Shown here: piece after piece, positions 1 to 13,500 of the stretch
How the letters are laid out: every line of letters starts with the position of its first letter
Numbering within the stretch: the first letter of the stretch is position 1
Assembly: GCA_903813345.2 (NCBI GenBank)
Contig: CAIIXF020000005.1
Location: 32,927,375-32,991,374, forward strand
Source of the DNA: Owenia fusiformis
Taxonomy: Eukaryota; Annelida; Polychaeta; Sabellida; Oweniidae
Length of the DNA stretch: 64,000 bases
Direction: 5' to 3'
Position numbers and translations under genes: made by a program
The notes under the pieces: model-generated
The model's input: the letters and a program-made list of their open reading frames with translations, nothing else
Database searches by the model: none
Told to the model about the DNA's origin: nothing

Positions 1-1219
1 ACACCTTCCTACGCCCCTGTAGTATTAACTTTTAACATTTCACATCTTGTTTTCATTGAGTGAGAATATACATGTTCAAAATATAGTAGAAAAGTTGCCA
101 AGCTGTGACAATAGAGAGATTTCATAACACACTTATACGTAGTGTGTTCATAATTCCCTTGTTCATAACTTATAAAATGTGTGTACTACTTCATCATTTG
201 TAGCAAAGCTCTACCCATTCATAATGAGCCATTTGCAAAAACACACATTGTATACATATCTCTTCAAAATACAAAATAAAAGGTTTACTTTGATTTTTTA
301 AGTTTTGGGGTTTTGTTTTGTTTTAATTTTTTGAATATTTTTTGTTCAATGAACCAAACTTTCCTTTGTATAACTATAATATTGAGAGATCTAAGAAAAT
401 GTTGTATATGCTATTTTGTTCCAATAAGGTTCTGAAAAGATATTACATTTCATTCTTAAGAATTGGTAGAAAGGAACAAAAAACAAGTGTACTAAAAACA
501 AAAAAATATTAACAAAAACAGTTATTCACTGTATATAATGTATGTAAATGATTTTTGCATCAAATTGTTGTCAATCAGTGACCATTACATAAAGGACCAT
601 GTTTTCACAGAATGTTTTCAATAATTGGTTTAAGAGAAAAACAATGTTGAATTAAGCTCATCATATCAATACCAATCCTTTCAAATCACTTATATGGCTA
701 TACATAAACGTACATTTTACTTATGAGTGAAATCTCTCTATTATGTTAAAACGATACAGGTGAATCTTTTAGCCAGAATGAGCTTTTTTACCACATCAGG
801 TGCTAAAAGTTTAACATGATGCCATCTATTTAAATTAGCTGGTACTATTCTGAAATCCTTTTAAACTCAAGTTCAATTCAGTGTATATCAGAATCATTGA
901 AATGTGACACAAAGGTGCATAGCTATTAATGTAGCTGTGAATGGTAATGTGTTAAAATAGAGTATAGTAACATTAAAAAGGCAGAGTACTTCATTAAAAA
1001 TAAGGGCAAAGCAATATTTATATATAGTATGTAGTATTTCATGTTTACACTATATGTATGCAACATTATCCCATGTGTATTTAGATATGATAAAGTAATC
1101 CTACTTAAAGCACCTGAAAAGAAGTAAAGTATTTGAGAACTTTTCAAACAGTAAATGTACTTAAAAATTCAATTGCACATCAGACTGTACAGACATTTGA
1201 ACAGTTACTCTCAATTATC
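1..1219. other. No gene recognised
   Basis: AT-rich sequence with T-runs (around 290-345). No open frame with protein-like composition, no RNA gene and no repeat structure could be supported. Confidence 0.5.
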
Positions 1220-1361
1220 ATGGAGGATAACAACAATTTGCAAGAGTATGGGAACTCTTTTGACTCTAGAAGGGGAGGTGCGGCAGCCAGGTTATGCCGT
1301 AATGTGTTTCACTTTGGACGAGACTTCTTTCATACAGTAAAAGGAGTAGTTGAGAAAACTG
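1220..1361 (+). CDS. Candidate host coding exon (first exon?), unknown protein
   Basis: An ATG at 1220 opens a frame of 47 codons plus one base that ends at a donor of the form ACTG|GTAGGT, so the exon would end in phase 1. The peptide starts MEDNNNLQEYGNSF and continues with an Arg/Gly/Ala stretch and then aromatic-rich residues (RNVFHFGRDFF). This looks like real protein rather than translated AT-rich noise. The frame also stays open upstream to 1133, so it could be an internal exon using the AG just before 1207 instead. I do not recognise the family. No partner exon was found nearby. The call rests only on composition and the donor site. Confidence 0.35.
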
Positions 1362-4300
1362 GTAGGTCAAAAAGTAAATATATTACTTTAATACAGTCAT
1401 GTACTAACATGTGTGTCATATATAAAAGTACCAAATAGTAACAATTATATAGAGATTTTCATGTTTTTCTGTTAATCATTTATTGTTTACTGTTGATATG
1501 TTCATTCACACAGATTGGAAATGTTTAATTTAGAAATTTTCAATTTGGATGGAAGAGGGATGGGTGTGAGTATTCATGTGAATGCCAGTGTATTCAATTG
1601 CTAATAGTAAAAATATAAATTGAAGGTTTTGCTTATTTAAATACGCTCAAGAATATTTCTGAGTCAAGTATGACTTATCCTTTGTTCAGCCAAAAGATGG
1701 CAGGTTAAGTAAATCCCAAGGCTATAATAATCAAGTTTATATCTGATTTGAATTTGCCTAGCGAAGGGGCCAATATGCTGTTATCACCTTGAATCCCACA
1801 TCGGTTTAAATGGGTTTATTAAGTGTAGTCATCAAATAGAGTATGGATATCTTGTAAAGCTATCCTCAGACAGCAATTGAGAACGTTATTTTTGTCATAT
1901 TGCTCAGAAACACACTGGGCAACATTACAAACTCATTTCATTTAATATAAGTCCCATACAAATCTCATAAGCTAGTCAAATAAGGAATAGAGAACTAGAA
2001 GACTAAATTGTTGCAAATGCATATGTTCACTTAGCAGAGCAAGCAAGCAACAGGAGTTCTAATTTAAAAAATGTACGAAATAATTCACTAGAAGTTGATT
2101 GTACCTGTAACATCCTGTGCTTTCTCATGTGGAAATGTAACACTTTTTTACAACAGTAGCAGATTTATTTATTTGATGCATATTTGGGCATTATGAACCA
2201 ATTGATCAAACTATTGAATAGATTAAAGGGAATACTGTGTGCTGTGAATAAACAATAAATAAACATTTATAATGTTTAATATCAGTCTATTTCATACATA
2301 GAATAATGTAACTAAAGGCTTAATTTAAATTAAAAATTTAATCTAAAACTTTAAGCACTGAGTTTATTTGAAATACATGTACATGTATATGTAAGCACAA
2401 ATGCTAAATGAATGACAAAAGATCAAAACATTAGAGTCAATGAACATTTAAAAGTACAAATTTAAAAGGTTATAAGTTAACAAACCCTTCACATCCAAAA
2501 CTATACAAATAAATAATAAACATGTCTGGCCATCCATCAAACCATCAATTATCCAAAAACAATTATCACAAGATATATATATAATGATGGAACAAATAGT
2601 ATATTTTGTATAAAATCATATTAATTAAAATATAAATACATGAAGAATTAAACACCCTGGCATCCAGACTCATCTAGAGATAAAGACGCATATAGTTCTG
2701 GTCCATGACACATAGTCTACCAATTAGATAATCCACATATAGCTCACACAGGTGTTTCTGATCTGGTTAGGTATTGAGAACCACTGTTTACTGAACTGAT
2801 AGCTAAGATGTGTGGGGATAATTATCACCAAATTGCAAACATTGTGCCCTTGGGAATTTCAGAGATAAACATAAACATTGAGAACCTTGCAAACATATTT
2901 TATTGCTTCAATTAAAATACTCAAATGTATACCCAAGTGGTTATTTTAACTGTAATGTGATTGTTATTTCAATTACACTGCGTTAAAGTGCCTGCAATAA
3001 TATAAAAAGTTTTAAGATGTCAACACAGAAATTGTTTATGATTCAACTCTGACATTGCCGAGTGTATGTTGGATTGACTTGTACCAATATCGATGAGAAT
3101 CACATGATTCAGCTAGCCAGTTTCTGATATGATCATCCATTATTTTTTAGATCACTGGTATTCATATTTGTTTCATTGAAAACTTATGATTGGCTCAATT
3201 GACCATAATGTAGTTGATTTAGAATATCCAGTTTACTGTTTGGTATAATGTATATATGCATATATACAGGTTTAGTGTTGTCTTCAAAAAAATTTATTTT
3301 TTCAGGATTTTTGCTAAGCAGTTAAATATTTAATATTCCAATGAATTTTAAAATAATTCATGCAATAGTAAATGTTATTTGATGTTGATGGTGAATTCAT
3401 ATTTTTTCTACATTTTTCTATTCTGTTGACTGATTGATATCTCCAAATAAAAAGGAAAGCCCAAAGACTTTATTTTGAAAGTCCTTTTAATAAATGACCC
3501 ATGCCATATATCAAAGGGGTCTCATTATGGGTAACTGCTCTTTCATATTTTCCCCTTTCTAGGTTTCCTCTTTGTAGCATCATTTTCTAGACTTCTTTTG
3601 ATGCGTAATATGTATTAGGTCCATAAAACACATTAAAAAATAATAGGAAGATTAGATGGAACATTTAATCGAGTTAGGAAATTAGCAACAGATATTACAT
3701 ATCATGTGAACCTTACTACAAGTAGCTGATCTAAGAAATATCATCACCTGAAAGCAATGTGTAAAAGATGATCAAGCAACAACATTGGCCTAGCATAACA
3801 TAATAATATAATCCATTCACAAGTGACGTTTATAAGAGAAAGGACAACTATAACATAATTGTCATTTCAGGTTATTCCTAGCTTTACAAGTGAAAGGGAT
3901 TGGCTGATCTAATTTCTGTTTTCTGCAGCAACTCATTTACGTATTGAATGCCTGTTAATAGTTGATGTGTTGCTTGAAGGAGCAATATTTGTTCTTGATC
4001 ATTATTGCATGTTTTAAATAGTCAACGTTTGACTTATTCGAGGAGGAATATTAATTTACAATCATAATTGTATAATTTAGAAGGGTTGTCTTCAGAATGT
4101 TCTGGTCTGATTATTATCTGATAGTCATTTAGTACAAACAAAATTCAATGTTTTTAATTAGATTATTGAATTTCAACTATTTCAGATAACATTTTTTCAA
4201 TCAATGCTTTTCTTGTGATTGGGTTTTTCAGGTCAATAAATAGTTTATAAAGTACTCTAGGTTATCAGGTTTTTCATTACCAGTTGATTTTTGATTGGTT

Positions 4301-4640
4301 GCATAACATCTAAAATTGCCTATGAATTCTAATACAGACTACATAAACACTTTTCCCCAGGCACCTTCAATAACTACAATAAAAAGTACTATTGATGACT
4401 GTATTTCACAACAGTCTCACTATATATCCGCAAGTCTCATAAGCTCTCATAATAAATTCCAAATGATATGTTTTTATACGCTGGATGTATTTGATTTTTC
4501 CCTTCACAAAGATCAGGTAATACCTGGAGTGTTCTTTATTACACTTAATGCACAGCAGAATAGCACCTTGGTAAACACACCTAGAGACATATAGACAGAA
4601 TGACATAAACTCAGTATTTATTAATCATATATTATTTGAA
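1362..4640. other. No gene recognised
   Basis: AT-rich intronic or intergenic sequence. Short AT and TATA runs (around 2570-2640 and 3245-3265) are the only visible structure. The short frames at 4316-4606 lie on both strands of the same AT-rich DNA and do not look coding. Confidence 0.5.
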
Positions 4641-5440
4641 AATAAAAGCATATTTATTATACCAAAGAACAAAGTTTGGTAGGGATAAAGTGAAGCCCTC
4701 AATCTGTTCATCACAGTCTGTCCGTCCATCCGTCCGTCTGTCCGTAAAATAGACTCTATACTCTATTATACTGGATTGATTTTCTTCATATTTAGTAGAA
4801 AGATATTGGAAAATAGTTTTACCCTTAAATATTTTTTTCAAGATGACCACCACTTTCAAAATGGTGGGAATTTTTCATTTCAAACCAAAGTAATGGGTAT
4901 TATTGTTTGAAATTATATCTATTTGACATTTATTTTACCTTCTTCTGTACAACCCCAAGGGGCTGTGTAGGGGGTTGGGAAATCAAAAATTTTCATCAAT
5001 TTTGAGATCTTTCTGAAGTATAGCTTTATTATATTCAAATGAAAGGCAGTATTATGCCATTTTCTGATTCTGGGCTTGAAAAATTCAAAATTGCTGGCTG
5101 ATGTGAAATTTAGTAATAACATCTTTGATTCAAAATTGCTGACTAATGTGGAAATTCACAAATACATCTCCAATTGCTGGCTGATGTGTAATTATAATAA
5201 CATCTCTGATTCAAAATTGCTGACTAATGTGGAAATTCGAAATACATCTCAAATGTCTGTCTTTTATTATCTGCAAATCAAAGGTAAGTATTAAGTTGTG
5301 GCATATACAGATATTAATATTTTGTTCGTTAGCTTTGTTTGTTGGGATTTACTACTCCATCGAGTTGCTGTTTTCTAGTTTATGTGTGGTGTAATGATAG
5401 TAATACTCATATGCATATTCAGAAATCAGTACGAGTTATT
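4641..5440. repeat. Dispersed repeat with TCCGTC core
   Basis: The segment starts near AGTTTGGTAGGGATAAAGTG, runs through a pyrimidine tract built from TCCGTC/TCCATC units (4717-4746), then TTCTTCATATTTAGTAGAAAG and an AAGATG...TTTCAAAATGG block. The same order of motifs, diverged, recurs at 56190-56660, and partial versions occur at 21940-22100, 27035-27120 and 28005-28310. This is a multi-copy family of unknown class. No TIRs or target duplications could be fixed. Short frames inside it (4632-4859, 4919-5122) are repeat-derived. Confidence 0.55.
5088..5255. repeat. Tandem repeat, ~83-bp unit (two ~42-bp halves)
   Basis: Two adjacent copies (about 5090-5171 and 5172-5255) each contain AATTGCTGGCTGATGTG, then ATAACATCT, then AAAATTGCTGACTAATGTGG. 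Within each copy the TTGCTG-CTAATGTG motif occurs twice, so the unit is itself an older duplication. A frame runs across it at 5076-5294 but reflects the repeat. Confidence 0.7.
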
Positions 5441-8400
5441 GTGTGTAATAATGTAATGCATATTCAGTATAATGCTTGGAAGGTTAGATAAGTGAGCAGC
5501 AAGGGGCATGATCTTTATAAGGCAAAATTAGCTGAAGTTAAAAGGGGTTATTCAATTGTAATGGCACTACTGGATTAGGAAGTGACGTGGAATCAAACTC
5601 ATTGTGACTGTAACTTTATCTTTGCCCTCTTACAAATGACTTTATGCTCATTTATCATTATCCTCACCAAGCATTTCCGTTGAAACAGGAAAATAGCATC
5701 TTATACGAGGGGAAATCTTGAAGCTTATTTGGAGCAATATTTCTTTCAGATTATACATGACAATTAGATAGTTTTCGAAAGGCCACCTACAGGAGAAATG
5801 AACTGATGGAGAATTAGCTGTGTTTGAGTGAATCTTCTTCATTAAAGGTTACACGCATCAGAAGCAATTTCAAATATCTCAGAGCTGTAATATAAAAGGA
5901 CAGAATAACCGAGAGATAAATGGGAAAATCATAACATAATATAAGTGATAAAATTAAGTAATTGTTTTGCTTCTTGCTCATTTTATCACGAAGAATATTT
6001 TTGAGGAATAAAATTATAGCAGTTCACGTATTATTATGGGATTAATCGCTACGAGAATTGCAGAAATTCACCTGGATTTTGGTAAATGTAATGCAGCTTT
6101 GTTTGATCACTTTGGCTATTGTTATTTGTGAATAGAATGATAATAGTTAAGTATATAGTATATGTTCAGTGTTATTTCTGTTATTTTTATCACATTTTAG
6201 CATGTTAAGAGATAGTATATGTGTCTGTTGTGCAGAGAATTCACTGTAAATGCATGCATATACGTAATAGATTTACCTAACAAAGGGTGTAAATTGCTGG
6301 AAATGGCAAATAACAATATTAAGTGCACAGTTTTCACGATCGGTTATTATTATTAATCTAACTACAATACTGCTAGCAACATAAATTAGAGTAAATGAGA
6401 TTAATGACACCCTTTTTTATAAAACAACCTCAGAAAATGTACATATAGGGTATATTTTAACTATGTAGGGGTCACAATGAATGCAAATTCTGCAGGTACT
6501 CAGAGATGTGTGCTCATCATTGTTCCTCACTAACTTGTGCAAAATCTTTAACAAAGGTTTAACAAAGGTTTATTGTTGTTACTGTTATTGTTGTTATTGT
6601 TACATGTTGACTGTGAAGTTAATGAAAGGCAATTTACTTTAAGAAAGTAATTATGCTCTGAGTACTGCTGTCAACTAGTGAATACTATCCAAAGGAGGGC
6701 AACATTGAAAATTTTGAAAAACAGAATAACGTAAACTGAACAGAAGGTTTGAATGACTTGTTTGACATGTTTGATGGTAATTTGTTTTGATAGAATCGAC
6801 AAACGAAACAAAGTAATGATTTCAATAGAAAAACATATAAGTGAATGATCTTGTAAAAAGTGTATACATGAATTATTTGAATTCCAAAATAGAAAACTGT
6901 ATTTTACTTGTCAATTCTTAGGCTATAAACTAAAATGAAAACTCATACAAACTGCTCATATATTAGACATTTAGTGAAATAAGAAGCATGATACAAATAA
7001 GTTTGTCACGTCTGTAATACATGTGCACCTACACTGCTGGGATATAACGAAAGCAACGGACATGAAACTGCAATGAAACAAGACTATATACAAAAATGAC
7101 CAAACTATTTGGAAGAATTGATGACATATTTTCACTTCAGCCCTTAGCTCAGGATTTCATTCTGTGTTTTCATAAACTAATTTGTTTGTTTATTTGTTGA
7201 TGGAGCAATATGTCACTGACGTCACAGATTGTGGTATCATATTCTGAGAATTCATGAACAAAAGTGTTATATGACATCATGATAAAACAACACTGAAAAT
7301 GATGAGCTCTCAGTTGCTATGAATAACTATGTCCTGAAGCGTCATATATCGTCATTCTGCGTCATTGACATTTAATTATAGAACACATGTCAAACGTGAA
7401 GTTAATAAACAAGCTTTTCCTAGAGGTGTTTATTTTCTATATCTGTAATCTCAAAACAAATCACCATTGTCATAAGGGTTAGCATGGTATATCCTTAAAA
7501 TGACAAAAAGCCCCACTTATTGGGGCCTTAAGACATATGAAACTGTACATGTACAACTACATTATTTTTTTGAACATTTAGTACAATTGAAATAGGTTGA
7601 TAGAGCTTTTTGAGAAATATTTGAAATATTAAGTTAAAAAAGCAATGGAGACCAATAATGGAAAGTTAAAAATGATTTAAATATTAACCAATTTTGCCCT
7701 TCAAAATTATGGTGCTCTTGATGAGAGACACTGTTATGTTAATTATCATATCTTGGGTATTCCTATAGGGTGTGTTACTCATACTTATTTATTTCAATTT
7801 GTTGTGAGTCATGTAATTAAGGAAAATAAATGTTTCATTTAAACATGTATTGAAGCAGAGTGAGGCATGCTGTGAATGAACTGTAATAACAGGATATTGA
7901 ATTGTTATGTCAGCACAGCAACCCTAGCTCAGTTGCTCAGTTGTTAGATGCTTGAAAAAGTTGGGTTAAGAATGGGGGCATCATCCTTTCAAAAGGGAAA
8001 TAGTGTAATGGCCCTGGATAGCAAGTAACTTCTACAGGACAGCTACCCTAGCTTAAGTTTTGATAGCTCAGGAACTTGAATTTACCACACTTTCTTTCAT
8101 GTCGGAATCTGGCTTGTTACATTACGCTGTACATTCGTCATTTACCAGAGGGCCTCCAGTGATGACAGTACTACAACTTGTATTATTTTTGAAGTTTTGA
8201 CTTTTTGGTTGCCCTTGTAGTGAGTGAGTGAATGAATGGGTGATTGAGGTTTCAATTTTATCATTTAGGCTTGGTGTTATTACAGAAAAGATGTTGCAAT
8301 TGTTTATGATCATTGTGAAATAATGGTTTTATGAATTAAGGCGTCAGCTTTGTGGTGGGATGTTGACACTTTAATGCACTTATGAACTTTAAATTGAATT

Positions 8401-10342
8401 TTTTCTCATCCACATCTTTTGAAACTGAATGATATATCTTGAACTAACTCTTGTATGTATTTTTGTCTTTGGGGTTATGGTTTTAGATTGTGATATTTGT
8501 ACTTGAATGATGAGGGGATGGCCAGGGTTTTTTAGACAACATTTCTTTTTATGTTGGATTATGATTTGGGTTTACTCTTTGGGTGTACTCTTAGATGTTT
8601 TCTTTTTCTTGCTGTGCTCTGTAACTATACTTTGGCACATCATACATATTCCATTTCAAAGGAAAATATAATGTTACTGAATGTTGTTGTTATTAATGTT
8701 TAATATATTAAGGGATGGTTACATAGATGACTTTTTATTACACTTTTTCAAAGTGCTATATTGTCATCATCTTGTGTTGATGGATGTCTTGACATCCGGA
8801 TGTCATTTATTGTTGCTGCATCAGTGCCTTCATTCATTGTCTTCTTTCTTCTCTCTTTGTCTGGATTTGATTGTGATGTTAGTTATCTTTCTTCAGGGAC
8901 CACAGACTTGAGACTGCACGTAGATGGGTTAAACGTTTTGATCCGGCCGGAAAACTCTCCCCTTCCCATTACTGGTGTTCTTATGGTGTCTTCTGTCGGT
9001 TCCTTCCTCTTACTTGTGATCGGTCTTCTAACTTCTCGTAGTTTACTCTCTTTGCGGAGAACATACTGTTTCGTATTCATTTGTGGTTTGTTGTATCTTC
9101 CAATGGTCCTTTTTCCATATAGCTTTGAAATCTCATTAGATTCTCATTTTTAATGAGATTTTAGGAGATCTGCATTTTTAACCATTTTCTTCTATTTGAT
9201 GTATTATTTGAATTCTGTGTGTAATTTCCTATCAAAACAACTTTGATTTGCACCATTATTTACCTTTATTCAAATTCTAATGCTTTTCTAGTTGTCTAAA
9301 AAAGGTCGGGCTAAACCCCCATTGACACGATGCTGAAAAACCTTTAAAAGTTCATTTACTCTTATAAGGATCACAATGTGGAATGTGGAATCACAATCAA
9401 CATGTCGATAAGATCATATAGTTACATTCCAATGGTGTTTTAAGTTGATCCAAATGAAATTACTTCTTTAATCAAGAAATTAAGTGACTCTGGCAATACA
9501 TTTACATGTATTCTAGCCCTACCCTAGCCCTACCAATACCCATGATGCTATCTATTTTTCCATTTATATGGAAAAAGGTCAATTGACTGCAGATTAAATC
9601 AAAAACAGCTTACTCCTTCAATTTGATTTTTTACATGCATGATCAGAATAGTGCCAAGATCTGATCATTTAATTTTGGACATGCTTTGTAAACCACAAGG
9701 TGTGTCTTATTGGTATGATTACTAAAGAAACCCTATTTTTCATATTTTTAAAAATATGATACCATTCAATTATACATTTATTGTTTCTATCCTGCCTTAA
9801 ACTTTGAATCTGTGAATTATATGTAACGAATTACACATGTATATACACATATATATTTGTACACACACTATTTGCCATGCAATGAAAAAGCAGAAACTTC
9901 AAACAACAGCGTGTAACAAATGATTGTTTGTCATGTTTTTGTGTAACATACAGAATAGAAAAGGGCATCCTTTTTTCCTCCTTAATGTCATTGGTTTAGA
10001 TTCATTGACTCTACCTAATGATAAATAGACAATATTAATTCACAATTCATTTGTGTAATGACTTAAAATAATAAAAGCTGGGATATTAGTATTAGTGATG
10101 GTAAGGAAATTTGATAACATTCTTAATCAGGACTACAGACTGAGGATATTAACGTTTCCATAGTTACCAACAAAATGTATACCTAGCAAAATAACAAGGT
10201 ACTTATAGATGCTGTATTAAATAGTTGAGTAGAATTATAAATTTTGCATTTGCATACAAATCAGCTTTTGAATTGAGTGGTAATAGACTTCAAATCCTTG
10301 CAAAACACATGATAATGGAATATTTGAATGTGTGTCTATATG
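5441..10342. other. No gene recognised; possible degenerate tRNA-derived repeat head
   Basis: Mostly AT-rich sequence. At about 7923-7975 the strings TAGCTCAGTTGCTCAG and GTTGGGTTAAGAATGG resemble a tRNA A box and B box with plausible spacing, so a decayed SINE head is possible but weak. A GTT/ATT-rich run lies at 6568-6600. The hydrophobic frame at 8761-9153 is opposed by an open frame on the other strand and has no splice, start or family support, so it is not called. Confidence 0.4.
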
Positions 10343-10548
10343 CAGGCCGTAGCCAGGATTTGCCAAGGGGGGGGGGTTCAGTTTTCAAAAATTTTCCAGG
10401 GGTTCACATTTGACAAGTTTGGCCCGAACATGGCTAAAATCACTTGTGAAGTGCTCAAAATGGTGAAAAATTGCATGATTTTGAAAGAATTTTTGGCCAG
10501 GGAGGGGGGTTCGCCCGAACCCTGCGAACCCCCCTGGCTACGGGCTTG
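10343..10548. mobile_element. MITE, CAGGCCCGTAGCC family, full-length copy
   Basis: A 206-bp element with terminal inverted repeats: the left end reads CAGGCCGTAGCCAGG and the right end CCTGGCTACGGGCTTG. It is flanked by a 5-bp direct repeat, ATATG, on each side. Inside are subterminal G-runs (left) and GGTTCG...CCCGAACC patches. It encodes no protein. Frames on both strands (10225-10635) are by-products. Other copies lie at 36963-37140, 37480-37516, 38286-38440 and 52390-52521. The 5-bp duplication suggests a DNA transposon. A CAG terminus is compatible with a hAT-related superfamily, but that is inference. Confidence 0.8.
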
Positions 10549-13500
10549 ATATGTATACTCATACGTGTTCCATTTGGAACTTGTGCATACATTTTTAACA
10601 GGCTCAGTCTGAAATGGGTGATATATTATATTCATTGATATCTACTTCTTGAATCTGATTCATTATATCATCTGTTTGATTAACTCTTTCAACCACTTTG
10701 TATTATTTGTTGGAGAGGTGTTTTTCTTTGTTTTCTGATTTTTTCTTTGTTTTTCAAAGTATTACCCCTCATGTTTTTTTCGTCTGCTCCAGCATGTATA
10801 TTTTTCTGTTATTTATAGGTAAGTTTCAATAGATGGAGTGATTTCACCCCCCTGTGTTCATATTTTGTGACTGTTTAATATGTTGTTTTGGAGAGGGAGA
10901 TTTAAATTTAGCAATGTTTTGTTAAACTTCCAGATTCATCAAGCTCATCATATTTTCTCATTAGGTCATACCACTATGGCAGCACTATATGCATAGAACT
11001 AATCCAAATAGTAAAACGCACAGTAAAACCATGGCCAATTAAATACTGTATATGATAATAATGTGCCTTTTCCCTTTCTTTTTTTTCATGTGCTGTTATT
11101 CTGCTGCTGTGCAAAAATTATCTGATGACCAACTGAAATTGCACCCTGTTATCGTTCAAATCTCTTTATCTTTATGATGCCTTTGATCATGATGTACTGG
11201 CATTGTTATTGAAACGCTTCTTGACAACAGGTAAGTTATTTTTCATATTATTCTACATGTCTTATCTCTGATTGGAGACATTTGATGTAAACCCTCAAGA
11301 TATGACAGAAGAAACATTTTCTAATGAATAACAGGATTGACACGTGTCTTGTTTTATGGAAATTAAAGTAGCTGTGATTTTGAACTTACACAAAGCAGAT
11401 AGTTAAGGGTTGGGTTCATTATTCTTTGTACAAATTGGGAGAAAATTTGGAGTTGCTAAAAGAAATGATTTCTAAAAGGAATATAATCATATCAGTACAA
11501 GAAACAAGATTCTCTAACTGAAAAGGAGAATTTGATGTAAAAATGACTTCTTCATTGATTCCTTTCTTCAACTTGTTATTAGGTTGATCAGTCACCATGG
11601 TGATTTGTGTTTAACACTAGACGTATAAAGGAACTGCAAAATGCTTTTTGTATAAATTGACCATACGTTTGATCCAATTGACATGTTGCTTCCTGAAGAA
11701 GGATGGTCAAGAACACAAGATTAAGTCTGAAATACAAATCAAATTCACCTTTAGACAGAACTAATACTCAAGGCTCCATTAGGATTTATGTGTGATCTCG
11801 TAGAAAATATTTTAAGAATTAAATGCATGAGTCTCTGATATTCTCCATGCTGGGTCATCTTGAACGTATCAATTATACAGCGCTCACATGGGAATCATAT
11901 TTTTGTCTTTAGAAAAGTTATATCTCGAGCTGTGCAACATAAAGAAAAACTAAGAACAAATATATTTTAGGTGCCACAGTAAGATCTTTGTTTATCTATA
12001 CCCATGCAAAACTGGTATGGGGAATAGTATTCAAAATGGATGCAGATCATTTCCAAATGCAATAATGGGATATGTGCAAATTTCAAAATGTTCTTTAATT
12101 TGCTGATTTTACCTTATTACACAATATTTATGGGATAATAAATGATATATTATGAAACATGATAACTAACTATGTTAGTATATTAATTACAATATCATTA
12201 AAGCAACAAATCACAATAAATTCTGCAGAATATTTCCTGCTTAAATCGAGAGGATCTTGAACAACATTTAGGGATTTCCTATATTAGTAACAGAAAACAC
12301 AAAATAAATATAATTTCCAAATATACCCACGTATCAATGCAGCTATAAGACTTGAGATTTTATTCAAAAATTCTTTATTCAATCACAAACATTTAATTGC
12401 ATCAATTCATATCTTGTCTAGCAATGATACCCTTCCCATTGATGTTCATTGAACTGCTATTTAGTTTCCTGAAACTAGCATATAATTCTAACTTATGACT
12501 CAAAACGGATATTAGTGGCAATATAAGTAACTGTTTATGAGGATTAAAAGTAGTATGAGAATAAAAAGTAGTTTAGGTCTATGTTTTAAGATTAGAGAAA
12601 ACTCATAGGACAGTATTAGAAAGTCACAAACCCATTAGACTGAAAGCAATGTATTTTCTTAATAATCTAGTTGATTCAAGCTTGTTCTGAAATCAGTGAC
12701 AAAGATATTTTTCTCAACCTTTTTTTGATTTTTTGTTGATTTTTCAGCAAGGATGCAAATTTAATTTAGAGTAGAAACTATGGCCATGTTTCTTTGTTAT
12801 ATAATTTTCTTGATTTAACAACTAAATCTTCAAAGATATCAAAATTTGCTAATGAGTAATGTTGTTCACTGTTAAGAGGCAGTATTTAATGATCCATTGC
12901 AACCTCATTTTTATCGAATCTGTCTTCATTCATCATTGATGTAGTCAATATATCAGATGTCTCTGAAACATGGGATAAGGTGTAATCCCACTGGAATTGA
13001 CCGAACAAATTTGTTCTGGCATAGAAAACTCATTCATTTTAATTTTTCAAATCTTTTTTCCTTGTATAATCTAAGATGAATTGTATAATATGAATGTTCC
13101 TAAAAAGGTGTCATATTGTTGTCAGCCTGGCAGGTCAGATGGGGGACGGATGGTGGCATTATACTTTACATGTCTGTGTATTTCAATTGCAAACTGCTTG
13201 ACACAGAATTTTTAGGGAAGATGGCAATCTAGACTTGATTCGTTTTTCAGCATGTTTGTTAAATGTTAAGATTGCCATTTTGAAATGTGAAATTGATCAT
13301 CCCATGCCTTGTTTCTCCCTGCTTAAAGTTACAGAAAACTGAATGCCCAGCTAATATCTTACATTATCTAACCTTGATGTGGTTCACAATGAGAGTGCTC
13401 CACTCATATATATTTTATATATAATTTATGTCTGAGAGAAAAATGATTGAAACCAGTTTCCAAAAATTGTCTTGGCAAATGTTGAAAGGTTTAAGGCAGT

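Noticed and set aside
8761-9153. 130-residue hydrophobic frame on the plus strand
   Set aside because: Strong Leu/Ser/Phe bias from T-rich DNA, an opposing open frame on the other strand, and no start, splice or family evidence.
10225-10635. Three overlapping frames on both strands
   Set aside because: They fall inside and around a MITE whose inverted ends and G-runs generate mirrored frames.
11100-11231. Possible exon ending at ACAACAG|GTAAGT
   Set aside because: Good donor and a short open frame, but no usable acceptor or start upstream.
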